In this document: positions 37,478-47,588 of the stretch, in pieces | Position numbering within the stretch: position 1 is the stretch's first letter | Layout: every line of letters begins with the position of its first letter | Origin: an uncultured Marinoscillum sp. | GTDB lineage: Bacteria > Bacteroidota > Bacteroidia > Cytophagales > MED-G16 | Reading direction: 5' to 3' | Length of the DNA: 64,000 bases | NCBI GenBank assembly: GCA_902523065.1 | Contig: CABYXZ010000001.1 | Span: 124,001 to 188,000, forward strand | Notes under the pieces: generated by a model | Seen by the model: only the letters and a program-made list of their open reading frames with translations | The model's database searches: none | What the model was told of the DNA's origin: nothing | Program-made: the position numbers and the translations under genes

Positions 37478-38286
37478 TAATTCTTAAGTAATGATTCCCT
37501 TTCATTTAAAATTTCCTTGTAAGCTAAATAATCTGCTATTTTAGGAAACCAGTTCTTTATTAAATGAGCTAGTTTTCCTCGAAGAGTGAAAATAAGGTCT
37601 CTTTTTTTTGAAGTATATCCATCAAAAACTCTATCTGCTACAGTTTCAGGAGACATCATTTTTGCATTATCTCTAGATGATGCGCCCTCTTTCTTTCCAT
37701 CAGACTTTAAAGTATTTTTTCTAAAATTACTATGTACATATCCTGGAGAAGCAACCATAACATGTACATTTTTTCTTTTTAATTCTAATCTTAATGAATC
37801 AAAAAAACCTTGCATTGCGTGCTTAGAAGAAACATATGCAGTACGTGTAGGAGTTGCGATGAATCCATTTAAAGAAGATATTCCAATGATTGTACCAGAT
37901 GTTTTAATCAGATAAGGAAGAGAATGCTTTACACTGTATACTGTACCCAAAAAATTAATTCTAAATAACTTTTCAAAAGTATTAAGATCTAAATCTTCAA
38001 ATAATGATCTTATAGAAATTCCAGCATTACATATTAATACATCAATTCTGCCAAACTTTCGAATTGAAATATCTACCATTTTTTTCACGTCATTTGAAGA
38101 TGAAATATCATGTATTACTCCTTCACAAGAAACTCCATTTTTTTTTATTTTTGATAAAACATTATTAAGCCTATCCTTATTAGTTCCGGTAATTACAATA
38201 TTAAAATTCTCCTGAGAAAACTTATAGGCAAGTGCTTCACCAATTCCTGAAGAGCCTCCTGTTATTACAGCAACTTTATTTTTCAT
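37474..38286 (-). CDS. Short-chain dehydrogenase/reductase
   Basis: A 270-residue classical SDR with the dinucleotide-binding TGGSSGIGEALA (residues 9-20), NAGIS, the catalytic Ser in GISSLNGF and the YxxxK pair YVSSKHA near 152. The C-terminal extension (LIKNWFPKIADYLAYKE) is typical of the DHRS7B-like branch. The substrate is unknown. It is divergent from the PLP enzyme gene and its stop interlocks with that of the BatE-like gene. Confidence 0.88.
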   Translation of the reverse strand: MKNKVAVITGGSSGIGEALAYKFSQENFNIVITGTNKDRLNNVLSKIKKNGVSCEGVIHDISSSNDVKKMVDISIRKFGRIDVLICNAGISIRSLFEDLDLNTFEKLFRINFLGTVYSVKHSLPYLIKTSGTIIGISSLNGFIATPTRTAYVSSKHAMQGFFDSLRLELKRKNVHVMVASPGYVHSNFRKNTLKSDGKKEGASSRDNAKMMSPETVADRVFDGYTSKKRDLIFTLRGKLAHLIKNWFPKIADYLAYKEILNERESLLKNY

Positions 38287-38346
38287 TATATAAATATACT
38301 TTAATTAAATTAGTATAATTTCGTTACAGATATCCGACCCAGAATA

Positions 38347-39516
38347 ATGAGCAAAAATATAATTAATCAATTGGCTGAAGAAAAGGACAGTTACTTTAAT
38401 GCGGCCATTCCTCCAATCTTTTCTAATTCTAACTTTCTTTTTTCAAATGTTGAAGATATGCGAAATGCCATGTCATCTAAGAGTCCATCTCCGTTTTATA
38501 CTAGAGGTAGTAATCCAACAACATCAATTTTTGAAAAGAAAATTGCAGCCCTTGAAGGTACAGAAAAAGCAATTGCTCTTGGGAGTGGAATGGCAGCAAT
38601 TAGTACTGCAATTCTATCTCAAATTAAATCTGGTGAGCATATTATATCAGTCAGAAGACCTTACACAGGTACTGATAGATTTATGAAAGAAATTTTGCCA
38701 CCACTAAATATTGAAGTTTCTTTTGTTGATGGAACTGATACTGAAAACTTTAAAAATATGATAAAAAATAATACAAAACTTATATACCTAGAAAGTCCAA
38801 ACTCCTGGACTTATGAAATGCAGGACCTTGAGGAAATATCTAAAATTGCAAAAAAACAAAATATTATAACCATAATTGACAATAGCTACTCATCACCGAT
38901 AAATTGTAACCCTTCAAAGTGGGGAATTGATATTATTATTCATTCTGCTACAAAATATATTGGAGGACATGCAAATGCAATGGGGGGAGTGATTTGTAGT
39001 TCAAGTAAAATAATTGATACTATTAATAATAAAGAATTTAAATTGATAGGTAGTGTTTTATCACCATTTAATTCATGGCTATTCATCAATGGTTTGAGAA
39101 CTCTTCCTATTAGAATGAAACATATATCTGAATCTACACCAAAGGTTGTTAAGTTTTTAGAGGAAAATAGTGAGGTAAAAGAAGTCATTTATCCTAGTTC
39201 TAAGAATTTCCCTCAAAATAAGCTTGTTAAAAAATACATAAAAAAACCTTGTGGACAATTCACGATTGTTCTTAAAAGTGAAAAAAAATCTAAAATTGAA
39301 AAGTTCTGTAATAATCTCAATAACTTTTTTATGGGAGCTTCTTGGGGAGGACATGAATCATTAATTTTCCCTGAAATATCAAGGTACAATAATAATAGTG
39401 AATATTACTCAAAAACTGATTTCTTGCCTCATAACTTCGTCAGATTTTACATTGGATTAGAGGAAACTGATTTATTAATTGAAGACTTAGATAAATCATT
39501 AAAATCAATTACCTAA
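38347..39516 (+). CDS. Trans-sulfuration family PLP-dependent enzyme
   Basis: A 389-residue enzyme of the cystathionine gamma-synthase / cystathionine gamma-lyase / methionine gamma-lyase family. The PLP-binding Lys203 lies in [10 protein letters not shown]; the N-terminal [29 protein letters not shown] and the IDNSYSSPI segment (Asp binding the PLP nitrogen) are conserved. The exact reaction within sulfur amino acid metabolism cannot be fixed from motifs. It has an ATG start, and its stop interlocks with that of the T9SS protein. Confidence 0.87.
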   Translation: MSKNIINQLAEEKDSYFNAAIPPIFSNSNFLFSNVEDMRNAMSSKSPSPFYTRGSNPTTSIFEKKIAALEGTEKAIALGSGMAAISTAILSQIKSGEHIISVRRPYTGTDRFMKEILPPLNIEVSFVDGTDTENFKNMIKNNTKLIYLESPNSWTYEMQDLEEISKIAKKQNIITIIDNSYSSPINCNPSKWGIDIIIHSATKYIGGHANAMGGVICSSSKIIDTINNKEFKLIGSVLSPFNSWLFINGLRTLPIRMKHISESTPKVVKFLEENSEVKEVIYPSSKNFPQNKLVKKYIKKPCGQFTIVLKSEKKSKIEKFCNNLNNFFMGASWGGHESLIFPEISRYNNNSEYYSKTDFLPHNFVRFYIGLEETDLLIEDLDKSLKSIT

Positions 39517-42161
39517 TAAATAATTGTAACGGTACCACGGTAATCTGATTTTGTATATTTAATGTAATAGAAATAAACACCAGAGGAAAGCCCTCCACCA
39601 TCCCACTGAAATTCTTTATCATACGATTTATATACTTCAACACCTGTTCTGTCAACAAAAACAATCGATTCAAAATTGTCATCACAACCATCAAGAGGTA
39701 AATTTTGAAATGGATCCGTTAAATCTGTAAGCTTAAATACATCATTTATTCCATCACCATCTGGACTAAATGCATTTGGAGGACGGAAATCATCCCAATT
39801 TACTATTGGTTTTTTTAATATAAACCTAATCTTCTTAGATGATTTTGCTGTATTAGGACAGTTATTATCAACTACATCAAATGTAAGTTCATATAGTTTG
39901 TCAGAAAAGTCATCATTTAATTCATTGCAACTTGGATTCCATTTTAATTTACTTGTGACTTCTCCTGTACCATAAGCATCACTAAATGAAAAGTTACCTG
40001 GTAAAGCATCAGAAACTAAACTCAACAATATAAGATCGTCAACATCAGAATCAGATGCATTTATATCGACTTCAAATGAGTTGTTAACATCTAAAACATA
40101 TTCATCTTCATTATTAATAATTGGTACTGCATTTTCATCAAGTTTTATTTTGATAACAAGTTGGATTGTGTCAGCATTAATTTCTTGGCAATAATCAATA
40201 TCTTCAGTTATAAAATTAATCTTATATTCTTCGGTATCATTATACGGGAAATCCACACATTCAAAATTTATATCAAATCTTCCATCAACACTACCAGGCT
40301 TTGAGTTAAAAGTTGAAAAAACTCCATTTATTTCATTAAGTTCAAAACCAACCCCAGAGGCACTTATAATAACTGTATCATTATCCTCATCATTGGAAAA
40401 AAGATTGAGTGAATAATTCCCAGATAAATTTGTTTCTATTTCAATCACGGAAAAATTTGGTCTTGAAGAAATACTGTCAGTTATATCCTCATCTGATGAT
40501 AACTTTGGTCCTGTATTAATAGGTAACTCAACATTCAAATTATAAAAAATTGTATCAGTGTTTTGTAGATCACAAGTATCCAAATCATCAAGTACAAAGC
40601 CAATCATAAAATCAGTCTTATCGGAATAATCAAAATTTCTACAATCAGTATTAAATTCAAGAGTTCCTGAAATATTTCCTTGGTTGCCTTCAGATCTGGT
40701 AAATGAAATGCCGTAATCCGCTAACTTAATTTTTGGTTCAGATGGTATAACAAAATAATCTAGACTTAAGCTATCAAGATCTGGATCTAAACCATTAATA
40801 ACTTTAGAGAATGATGAGTTCCATGGTACTGTAACATAATTTGTGTCTTTTTGATTAATAAAATATGGGTCCTGATTTGTAGGCGGTTCTACAATCAAAG
40901 TAACCCTAACTGTGTCTCTTTGAGGTAAAGGGCACGCGTCGTCAGCGGCAATAAGATCTATAAGATAAGGTTCATTTTGGACATAAGGACAATCCGAAAC
41001 ACATACCTGGACCTTTAATGTATCTCCAGCATCATTTATTGAGCCCTCACTAAAAGAGAAAATATCATTTAAATCTGATTTATCTCCATTACCAAAATTG
41101 ACACCTATAGCATTAAGTGTAACATTTGTACCAACATCATCGGTAACAAAGAGATCAAAACATTTTGGCTCAGATGCAACATAAATTATTGTGTCGTCCT
41201 CCTTATAATATTCATCTTGTCCAGGGACTTTTACTAGGGCCTCCGGAGGATCTGGTGGACTACAACCATCAACAACTAACATCTGAAAATCTCTTCTTGC
41301 TTCACCAATTTTTACACCATCCCTATACTCGTCAGCCTTTACTGAAAAAACATATAAACCTACCTCTGTTGGAGTAACTGTTATGAACCCCTCATTTGAT
41401 ATCGATAAAGCAGGGTCACCAGGTATCATCGAGGCAATATTATATCCAGGAGCAAAATCAACTATAGGATGTGGTGGTGCGGATGGAGGTGGTACAGGAT
41501 TTATAGGCTCAACATTTGCTTGTTTATCATCAAGAGGGGCTGCTAGGGAATAAACAATTGAATCTCCGTCATCGTCCTGACCAGCAAAATCAATATAAAA
41601 TAACTGATTTATACAAGCATAATCGCTTAGAGGAGGAAATAATCTTGGAGAAGAATTTATAAATGGCTTTCCTTCTGCATCGACAATTGGAGGAAAATGT
41701 AAAGTATAAGTCATGCCATTCCATCCTGGGTTAACTAAGTTTTTAGTAGACCAATTTCTACAACACCTTTCCCATACAATGACATACCCATCAGGGTGAT
41801 TAAAATCCTCAGGATCTAAAGTTATCTCATGAGAATATTCAACTTTTAAAGTACATAAAAATCCAAGAGAGCAGTCTGGATTAGTATATGGTACAAATTC
41901 TTGATTTGTTATAAACATGGTTCCATTTCTTATGGCTTGACCATCAGATTTTCTAAATATTGTATATGATATCAGGTCATCTGGTCCAGGATTTGCTGTT
42001 TGAGCACAATCAAAATATTGAATTAATTTTACTCTGTAAGTGAATGAGTTTTCATTTCCAATATGAATCATTTCTATCTCCCCACCAACAATATGATTTG
42101 CATTAACATTACTTAGGTGACCAAAAAAAATAAATAAAAATAATTTAAGAATCCTCTTCAT
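39513..42161 (-). CDS. Large secreted protein with T9SS type B sorting domain
   Basis: An 882-residue exported protein (signal peptide [21 protein letters not shown], then [10 protein letters not shown]). The extracellular part has repeated beta-sandwich-like modules marked by acidic loops such as [31 protein letters not shown] and SDSDVDDLI. The C-terminal about 85 residues are the gliding-motility-associated type B sorting domain: [40 protein letters not shown]. It should leave by the type IX system and stay at the cell surface; its ligand is unknown. Confidence 0.9.
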   Translation of the reverse strand: MKRILKLFLFIFFGHLSNVNANHIVGGEIEMIHIGNENSFTYRVKLIQYFDCAQTANPGPDDLISYTIFRKSDGQAIRNGTMFITNQEFVPYTNPDCSLGFLCTLKVEYSHEITLDPEDFNHPDGYVIVWERCCRNWSTKNLVNPGWNGMTYTLHFPPIVDAEGKPFINSSPRLFPPLSDYACINQLFYIDFAGQDDDGDSIVYSLAAPLDDKQANVEPINPVPPPSAPPHPIVDFAPGYNIASMIPGDPALSISNEGFITVTPTEVGLYVFSVKADEYRDGVKIGEARRDFQMLVVDGCSPPDPPEALVKVPGQDEYYKEDDTIIYVASEPKCFDLFVTDDVGTNVTLNAIGVNFGNGDKSDLNDIFSFSEGSINDAGDTLKVQVCVSDCPYVQNEPYLIDLIAADDACPLPQRDTVRVTLIVEPPTNQDPYFINQKDTNYVTVPWNSSFSKVINGLDPDLDSLSLDYFVIPSEPKIKLADYGISFTRSEGNQGNISGTLEFNTDCRNFDYSDKTDFMIGFVLDDLDTCDLQNTDTIFYNLNVELPINTGPKLSSDEDITDSISSRPNFSVIEIETNLSGNYSLNLFSNDEDNDTVIISASGVGFELNEINGVFSTFNSKPGSVDGRFDINFECVDFPYNDTEEYKINFITEDIDYCQEINADTIQLVIKIKLDENAVPIINNEDEYVLDVNNSFEVDINASDSDVDDLILLSLVSDALPGNFSFSDAYGTGEVTSKLKWNPSCNELNDDFSDKLYELTFDVVDNNCPNTAKSSKKIRFILKKPIVNWDDFRPPNAFSPDGDGINDVFKLTDLTDPFQNLPLDGCDDNFESIVFVDRTGVEVYKSYDKEFQWDGGGLSSGVYFYYIKYTKSDYRGTVTIIY

Positions 42162-42195
42162 AAAATCAGCTTAAATATAGTAAGTTTATTGTAGC

Positions 42196-42561
42196 ATGGA
42201 AGAAAATAAAGACCTAGATATTCAAGAAATGGGAATTATTTCGTCTGATTTTATAAAAGTTGCTGATAAACTTAAAACAGCTACACAAAAAATAACTGAA
42301 AATAAATTTTCTAATTTCCCCATAATCATCATGAGCAAGAATGATATCAAGTTAGGATCTCTTTTTATTGATATCAAAGAGTTTTATGAGAATGAATGGA
42401 AATATCATGCATCATACTTAGAGATTTTATTATCAAATAATATAATCCATGACGAAAAAATATTTAAAAAAAGATATAAAGATTACAATGAATACTGCTG
42501 TCTGCTTGTTGTAATGGATAATAAATCAAAGATTATATTTATACCATATCCAGAAGATTAA
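42196..42561 (+). CDS. Conserved-looking small cytoplasmic protein, unknown
   Basis: A 121-residue protein with no signal peptide or membrane segment. It looks folded: an N-terminal helix pair (SDFIKVADKLKTATQKI), a strand-rich middle (FPIIIMSKNDIKLGSLFID) and a C-terminal VVMDNKSKIIFIPYP. I do not recognise a domain. It precedes the mscS gene by 14 bases on the same strand, and so is probably the first gene of the mscS-msrB-crcB-aldehyde dehydrogenase run. Confidence 0.65.
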   Translation: MEENKDLDIQEMGIISSDFIKVADKLKTATQKITENKFSNFPIIIMSKNDIKLGSLFIDIKEFYENEWKYHASYLEILLSNNIIHDEKIFKKRYKDYNEYCCLLVVMDNKSKIIFIPYPED

Positions 42562-42575
42562 TTTAAATTTACCAA

Positions 42576-43394
42576 ATGAATGATATACTAAGTCCAGAAA
42601 GCTACACATACTTATTTAATCTAATAATTGAATACTCCCCAAAAATCTTACTTGGTCTAATTTTCTTATTTGTTGGAAATAGAGCTATCAAAAGAGTGAT
42701 TAATATCTTAGAAAAATTTCTCAATAATAAAAAAATTGATAAATCATTGGTTCCATTTTTTCGATCATTATTATCGATTACACTGCAAATTGCTTTAATA
42801 ATTTCTGTACTTTCAATGGTTGGTGTTGAGATGACCTCATTTCTTGCAATTTTAGGTGCAGCAGGTCTTGCAGTTGGATTAGCTCTAAAAGATACACTAC
42901 AAAATTTTGCAGCTGGAGTGATGATTCTTTTTTTCAAACCATTTAAAGTAGGTGATTTTATTGAGTACGAAGGGACCCAAGGTAGTGTAAAAGAAATTCA
43001 AATATTCAACTCAATCCTTACCACTCTAGATAATAAAAGGGTTATTATACCTAATGGAATACTTCAGACATCTATAGTTACAAACTTTTCTTCTGAAAAT
43101 ACTAGAAGAATAATATGGACATTTTCAATTTCATATGGTGATGATTATCAAAAAGCAAAAAAACTTCTTCTAAATTGGATCGAAAATGATAAAAGAATAA
43201 TTAAAGATCAAGAACCACTAATTGTACTTTCAGAACTTGCAGATAGCTCGGTAAATATCATGGTTAGAGTATGGGTCAAGTCAGAAGACTTTCTTGAAGT
43301 AAAGTTTGATTACAATGAAAAAGTCTATTCTGAGTTTCCAAAAAATGGCTTAAGTATCCCTTTCCCTCAATTAGACGTTAACATAAACAAATGA
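42576..43394 (+). CDS. Small-conductance mechanosensitive channel, MscS family
   Basis: A 272-residue channel that releases solutes under hypo-osmotic stress. Three membrane segments (about 15-35, 60-82, 86-115) lead into the pore helix FLAILGAAGLAVGLALKDTL, followed by the NFAAGVMILFFKPFKVGDFIE beta-domain entry and a C-terminal cytoplasmic cage. Length fits the short MscS/YnaI-type core. Its stop overlaps the msrB start as ATGA. Confidence 0.93.
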   Translation: MNDILSPESYTYLFNLIIEYSPKILLGLIFLFVGNRAIKRVINILEKFLNNKKIDKSLVPFFRSLLSITLQIALIISVLSMVGVEMTSFLAILGAAGLAVGLALKDTLQNFAAGVMILFFKPFKVGDFIEYEGTQGSVKEIQIFNSILTTLDNKRVIIPNGILQTSIVTNFSSENTRRIIWTFSISYGDDYQKAKKLLLNWIENDKRIIKDQEPLIVLSELADSSVNIMVRVWVKSEDFLEVKFDYNEKVYSEFPKNGLSIPFPQLDVNINK

Positions 43395-43834
43395 AGTTAG
43401 TATTTATAATTCCTTTAATTTTAATTATACATTCATCTTGTATTTCTCAAGAAAAAAAAGATGAATATTGGCAAAAAAAACTATCTAAAGAACAATATTA
43501 TGTGCTAAGAAAAAAAGGTACCGAAAGACCATTTACTGGAAAATATTGGGATAATAAAAAAAGTGGTGAATATAAATGCGCTGGTTGTGGTCAAAAGCTT
43601 TTCTCATCTGAAACAAAGTTTGACTCAGGTACTGGATGGCCGTGTTTTTTTGATGTAGAGGATAAGAAATATGTCAGTTTTCTTGATGACAACAGTTTTG
43701 GTATGAAAAGAATTGAGGTAATTTGTTCTAACTGCGATGGACATCTTGGACATATATTTAATGATGGACCAAATCCTACTGGATTAAGATATTGTATTAA
43801 CTCCGCATCCCTTGAATTTGTTGAAAAAAAATGA
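43391..43834 (+). CDS. msrB: Peptide-methionine (R)-S-oxide reductase, lipoprotein form
   Basis: Reduces the R form of methionine sulfoxide in proteins. The 147-residue protein has a lipoprotein signal (IIHSSC, Cys17), so it acts in the envelope. Zinc ligands are Cys63, Cys66, Cys112 and Cys115; the catalytic Cys135 lies in RYCINSASLEF and GTGWPCF supplies a possible resolving Cys85. It overlaps mscS and crcB by four bases on either side, suggesting a stress-related operon. Confidence 0.93.
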   Translation: MKLVFIIPLILIIHSSCISQEKKDEYWQKKLSKEQYYVLRKKGTERPFTGKYWDNKKSGEYKCAGCGQKLFSSETKFDSGTGWPCFFDVEDKKYVSFLDDNSFGMKRIEVICSNCDGHLGHIFNDGPNPTGLRYCINSASLEFVEKK

Positions 43835-44202
43835 AAGACTTTTTACTGGTAGGTTTAGGAGGAATGACAGGATCAATCTTCCGTTATTCAATATCTAAAT
43901 TTTTCACTCCAACTTTATATATATTCCCTGTTAGCACTCTCCTTGTAAATTTAATTGGCTGTTTTATAGCGGGTATAATATTTAAACTAACCTCCAATCA
44001 TTTTAATGATACATTTTCAAATAATATTTTAAATTTTCTAGTCATAGGATTTTGTGGCGGATTTACTACTTTCTCTGCATTCTCTATTGAATCTATTACT
44101 TTATTTAATCAAGGTAAGTTTTTACTTCTAATATCATACATTATGGTAAGTGGGATTTTTGGTATTCTTTTTTGCGGTTTGGGGATGTTAATAGTAAAAT
44201 AA
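43831..44202 (+). CDS. crcB: Fluoride channel CrcB/Fluc
   Basis: A 123-residue four-helix membrane protein that works as a dual-topology dimer to export fluoride. The GGMTGSIFRY start, the PVSTLLVNLIGCF segment with its pore Asn and the GFCGGFTTFSAFSIE helix break with the paired Phe are all conserved. No fluoride riboswitch was seen; the gene sits inside an operon with four-base and one-base overlaps to its neighbours. Confidence 0.94.
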   Translation: MKDFLLVGLGGMTGSIFRYSISKFFTPTLYIFPVSTLLVNLIGCFIAGIIFKLTSNHFNDTFSNNILNFLVIGFCGGFTTFSAFSIESITLFNQGKFLLLISYIMVSGIFGILFCGLGMLIVK

Positions 44203-45611
44203 TGAAATCAAATTCTAAGCTTTTAAGTAATAATTATGAAAAATTAAAAAATAATGTTTCTAATCTTAGAAGCTCATCAGCAGAGGATAGAATTAAAAAA
44301 CTAAAAAAATTAAAAGAGAAGATTTTAGATAATCGAAATAACATTAAAGCTGCTCTCAAAAAAGATTTCAAAAAAAATGGTTCTGAAGTAGATTTGACTG
44401 AAATATTTCCAGTTGTCCAAGAAATTAACCACACTGTTAAAAATCTAAAAAAATGGATGAAGAGTAAAAGAGTTAACACACCTATTTCATTAATCGGATC
44501 TACATCACACATTTCTTATGAACCAAAAGGATTGGTTTTGATAATCACACCATGGAATTTTCCTATTAATTTGACTTTTATTTCTCTTATAAACGCAATA
44601 TCTGCAGGTAATGCAGTACTTATAAAACCCTCAGAGATAACAGATCATACTTCAAAAATTATCAAAAATATTATTGATGATACTTTTAGTTCGAATGAAG
44701 TAAATACTATACTGGGTGGAGTTAAAATTGCTGAAGAAGTACTAAAATTAAAGTTTGATCATATACTTTTCATAGGCTCACCAACCATAGGGAAACTAAT
44801 TATGAAAGCAGCAAGTAATCATTTAGCTTCAGTAACTCTTGAGCTAGGAGGCAAATCACCTACAATTGTAGATGAAAAGGTTGACATAAAAGCAACTGCT
44901 AAAAGGATTGCTTGGGCAAAGTTCATAAATAATGGACAAGTTTGTATAGCTCCAGATTATATTCTGGTAAATAAGAAAATAAAAGATATTTTTCTTCAAC
45001 TATTGGTAGAAAATATAAAGAAAATATATACTGAGAAATCACAAAATTCTTCCAGTTATTGTAGAATAGTCAATAAAAAACAATTTGATAGATTAACTAA
45101 TTTAATTGAAGACGTTAAACAACATGACGGGAAAATATATTTTGGCGGAAAAAATGATTCAAAAGATCTTTTTCTTGAACCAACCATTCTCACAAAAATA
45201 TCTGAAAAATCTAAAATTAATAATGAAGAAATATTCGGACCAATCCTACCAATTTATGAATTTGAAAATATCGATGATGCAATTGATATAATTAATAAAA
45301 AAGAGAAACCATTAGCACTTTACATTTATAGTAATCATAGAAAAAATATAAATAAAATACTAGAAAAAACCTCCTCAGGTGGTGTTTGTATTAATCATAG
45401 CACCTTACATTACTCAAACTATCATCTCCCATTTGGTGGAGTAAATAATAGCGGTTCTGGAAGATGCCATGGAATATATGGTTTCAGAGAATTTTCTAAT
45501 CAAAAGAGTATTTTCAGACAAAGAATTAAATTTAGTCCAACAGATTTAATCATACCTCCCTACACCAATTTTAAGAAAAAATTAATAGAAATTATGATTA
45601 AATATTTTTAA
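44202..45611 (+). CDS. Aldehyde dehydrogenase (class 3 / fatty-aldehyde type)
   Basis: A 469-residue NAD(P)-dependent aldehyde dehydrogenase. The catalytic Glu214 is in ELGGKSP and the nucleophile Cys248 in NNGQVCIAPDY; ITPWNFPINLTF and HLPFGGVNNSGSGRCHG are also conserved. The short N-terminus and the hydrophobic C-terminal tail point to the class 3 group that oxidises fatty or aromatic aldehydes. The ATG at 44202, one base inside the crcB stop, is preferred to a TTG thirty bases upstream. Confidence 0.92.
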   Translation: MKSNSKLLSNNYEKLKNNVSNLRSSSAEDRIKKLKKLKEKILDNRNNIKAALKKDFKKNGSEVDLTEIFPVVQEINHTVKNLKKWMKSKRVNTPISLIGSTSHISYEPKGLVLIITPWNFPINLTFISLINAISAGNAVLIKPSEITDHTSKIIKNIIDDTFSSNEVNTILGGVKIAEEVLKLKFDHILFIGSPTIGKLIMKAASNHLASVTLELGGKSPTIVDEKVDIKATAKRIAWAKFINNGQVCIAPDYILVNKKIKDIFLQLLVENIKKIYTEKSQNSSSYCRIVNKKQFDRLTNLIEDVKQHDGKIYFGGKNDSKDLFLEPTILTKISEKSKINNEEIFGPILPIYEFENIDDAIDIINKKEKPLALYIYSNHRKNINKILEKTSSGGVCINHSTLHYSNYHLPFGGVNNSGSGRCHGIYGFREFSNQKSIFRQRIKFSPTDLIIPPYTNFKKKLIEIMIKYF

Positions 45612-46051
45612 AAATTTTGACGAATTTTCCTGTCGATTTCTCTTTTTTTAACAGCTTCCCTTTTATCATAAATTTTCTTTCCCTTACATAATGCTATTTC
45701 AATTTTAGCATAACCTCTATCTGAAACAAAAAGATTCAATGGTATTATTGAAAGTTTTTTCTCAATAACCTTTTTCTTTATTTGATTAATTTCTCTTTTA
45801 TTCAATAATAACTTTCTTATTCTTTTAGGTTCATGATTATTTGAATTTCCAAATTGATATTCTGAAATACTAAGATCTTTGACATAAACCTCGTTTTTGT
45901 CAATAGTACAAAATGAACTATTTAGGTTAATAAGTGAATTTCGAATTGATTTTATCTCAGTTCCTTTCAATAAAATACCAGCTATATATTTATCAAAAAT
46001 TTCGTAATTAAAACTAGCTTTTCTGTTCTTAAAAAATAATTTTTTGCTCAT
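45608..46051 (-). CDS. smpB: tmRNA-binding protein SmpB
   Basis: Binds tmRNA and helps rescue stalled ribosomes. The 147-residue protein has the FNYEIFDKYIAGILLKGTEIKSIR core, LSISEY and the basic tail KKREIDRKIRQNF expected of SmpB. The tmRNA gene itself is not in the window. It lies three bases after tsaD on the same strand; its stop interlocks with that of the aldehyde dehydrogenase gene. Confidence 0.95.
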   Translation of the reverse strand: MSKKLFFKNRKASFNYEIFDKYIAGILLKGTEIKSIRNSLINLNSSFCTIDKNEVYVKDLSISEYQFGNSNNHEPKRIRKLLLNKREINQIKKKVIEKKLSIIPLNLFVSDRGYAKIEIALCKGKKIYDKREAVKKREIDRKIRQNF

Positions 46052-46054
46052 TTT

Positions 46055-47053
46055 CTAATTTTTTGAGAAGGGAACACTGTCATATCTTGAAAATTTTTTA
46101 TCCTTATACATAAACCTGGAGAAATTTGCAATCATAGCTGCATTATCAGTACAGTATTGTATATCTGAAATATTAACTTTAATATTCATTTCATTTTCTA
46201 ATTTCATCAGGCGGTTTCTCAATAGTGAGTTTGCAGCAACACCTCCACCTACAGCTATATTCGATACTTTATACTCATTCAAAGCAATTTTTAATTTGTC
46301 AATTACCATTTCAACTAACTTATATTGAATTGAAGATGCAATATCGTTTAGGTTTTCTTCAATAAAATTTTTATTTGCATTCAAATTATCATTAATAAAA
46401 TATAAAAAAGAGGTTTTAATTCCACTAAAAGAAAAATCCATGCCTGGAACTTTTGTATTTGGAAAATTAAACTTAAAGGGATCACCATCTTTTGAAAGAA
46501 CATCAATTAAAGGTCCAGCAGGATAATCTAAACCCATTATTTTACCACACTTGTCAAATGCCTCGCCTACAGCATCATCTCTTGTCTCACCTAATATTTT
46601 AATATTATCATAGGATTCAATGTACATAATTTGAGTGTGACCACCACTAACAACCAGAGATATAAAAGGAAAATCTACTTTTGAAGTATTTATAGTATGA
46701 GATAAAGCATGAGCTTTTATATGATCAACACAAATTAAAGGAATACCTAATGAGTAAGAAATAGACTTAGCAAATGATGTTCCAACGAGTAAGGAACCTA
46801 ATAATCCAGGTCCATTAGTACAAGCAATAGCATTTAACATACTTAATTTAGTTGAGGATTCTATAAGAGCTCTATTCACTATATAGGTGATATTTTTTTG
46901 ATGTTTTCTCGATGCAATTTCTGGTACAACTCCTCCCAGCTTAGAATGATCTAACTGAGATGAGACAATATTAGACTTTATAATATCATCTGATATCACA
47001 GAAGCAGATGTATCATCGCATGATGTTTCAATAGCGAGTATAGTCGTTGACAT
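46055..47053 (-). CDS. tsaD: tRNA N6-threonylcarbamoyladenosine transferase
   Basis: Transfers the threonylcarbamoyl group from TC-AMP to A37 of ANN-decoding tRNAs, with TsaB and TsaE. The 332-residue protein has LAIETSCDDTSASV, the metal-binding ASRKHQKN motif, GPGLLGSLLVGTSFAK and VGGGVAANSLLR. TsaC is at 1188-2138; TsaB and TsaE are not seen. A perfect TAnnTTTG element precedes it, back to back with the RNase P RNA promoter. Confidence 0.96.
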   Translation of the reverse strand: MSTTILAIETSCDDTSASVISDDIIKSNIVSSQLDHSKLGGVVPEIASRKHQKNITYIVNRALIESSTKLSMLNAIACTNGPGLLGSLLVGTSFAKSISYSLGIPLICVDHIKAHALSHTINTSKVDFPFISLVVSGGHTQIMYIESYDNIKILGETRDDAVGEAFDKCGKIMGLDYPAGPLIDVLSKDGDPFKFNFPNTKVPGMDFSFSGIKTSFLYFINDNLNANKNFIEENLNDIASSIQYKLVEMVIDKLKIALNEYKVSNIAVGGGVAANSLLRNRLMKLENEMNIKVNISDIQYCTDNAAMIANFSRFMYKDKKFSRYDSVPFSKN

Positions 47054-47067
47054 ATTAATTTTTTTAA

Positions 47068-47075
47068 CAAAGATA
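47068..47075 (-). promoter_or_regulatory. Predicted -7 element of the tsaD-smpB promoter
   Basis: TATCTTTG on the minus strand matches TAnnTTTG exactly and ends 14 bases before the tsaD ATG. It lies only six bases from the opposite-facing -7 element of rnpB. Confidence 0.5.
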
Positions 47076-47081
47076 TATATA

Positions 47082-47089
47082 TACTTTTG
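47082..47089 (+). promoter_or_regulatory. Predicted -7 element of the rnpB promoter
   Basis: TACTTTTG matches TAnnTTTG exactly and ends four bases before the first P1 base of RNase P RNA, the distance expected for transcription starting at the mature 5' end. No -33 TTTG is present at the usual distance. Confidence 0.55.
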
Positions 47090-47093
47090 TAAA

Positions 47094-47442
47094 GTAAGTT
47101 GTCTTATCGCTTCAAATTGAAGAGGAAAGTCCGGACAATATAGGGCATTATACTTCCTAACAGGAAGGTCTCTAACGAGAACAGATAGTGCAACAGAAAA
47201 TATACCGCCTAAATTAGGTAAGGGTGAAAAGGTAGTGTAAGAGACTACCGATTAAATAGCAATATTTAATGCTTTGTAAACCTTATAAATTGAAAGATCA
47301 AGCAGTTCGAGTGTATTTATTTACAGTTAGTTGCCCGCTAAGATTCGAACGGGTAGATCGATTGAACCTGGTAGTGATATCAGGTCTAGATAAATGATAA
47401 GAATCTGATTTATCAGATACAGAATCCGGCTTATAGACTTAC
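47094..47442 (+). ncRNA. rnpB: RNase P RNA (bacterial class A)
   Basis: Catalytic RNA that trims the 5' leader of pre-tRNA. The conserved P4 5' strand GAGGAAAGTCCGGAC is at 47122-47136 and its partner ACAGAATCCGGCTTATAGAC at about 47420-47439; the CAACAGAAAATATACCGCC and GGTAAGGGTGAAAAGGT regions lie between. P1 is closed by GTAAGT (47094-47099) and ACTTAC (47437-47442). About 349 nt. P1 is followed at once by a run of six T, which could serve as terminator. Ends are estimated from P1. Confidence 0.95.
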
Positions 47443-47573
47443 ACTATTTTTTGATGAGTGTCAATAATTATATGGCTAGGAAAGTCTTTATTTTCAACAT
47501 TAGAATATGTTGGACATAATTTTCTTTCGCAAGAGGAAAATAAAATAACTAATATAAAAAGTAATCTTTTCAC
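47439..47573 (-). CDS. 44-residue lipoprotein, unknown
   Basis: A short reading frame on the minus strand starting with GTG. It encodes a textbook lipoprotein signal, MKRLLFILVILFSSC with the lipobox Cys at residue 15, followed by a 29-residue mature part with one more Cys (residue 20). An in-frame TGA five codons upstream leaves no other start. A perfect TATCTTTG promoter element ends 15 bases before the start. Its last codons overlap the 3' end of rnpB by four bases. Function unknown; small flavobacterial lipoproteins of this size are often missed. Confidence 0.55.
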   Translation of the reverse strand: MKRLLFILVILFSSCERKLCPTYSNVENKDFPSHIIIDTHQKIV

Positions 47574-47588
47574 CTTTATAAGTATTCA

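Noticed and set aside
43831..44202. Fluoride riboswitch before crcB
   Set aside because: crcB starts four bases inside msrB and no riboswitch-like leader is present in or before the operon.
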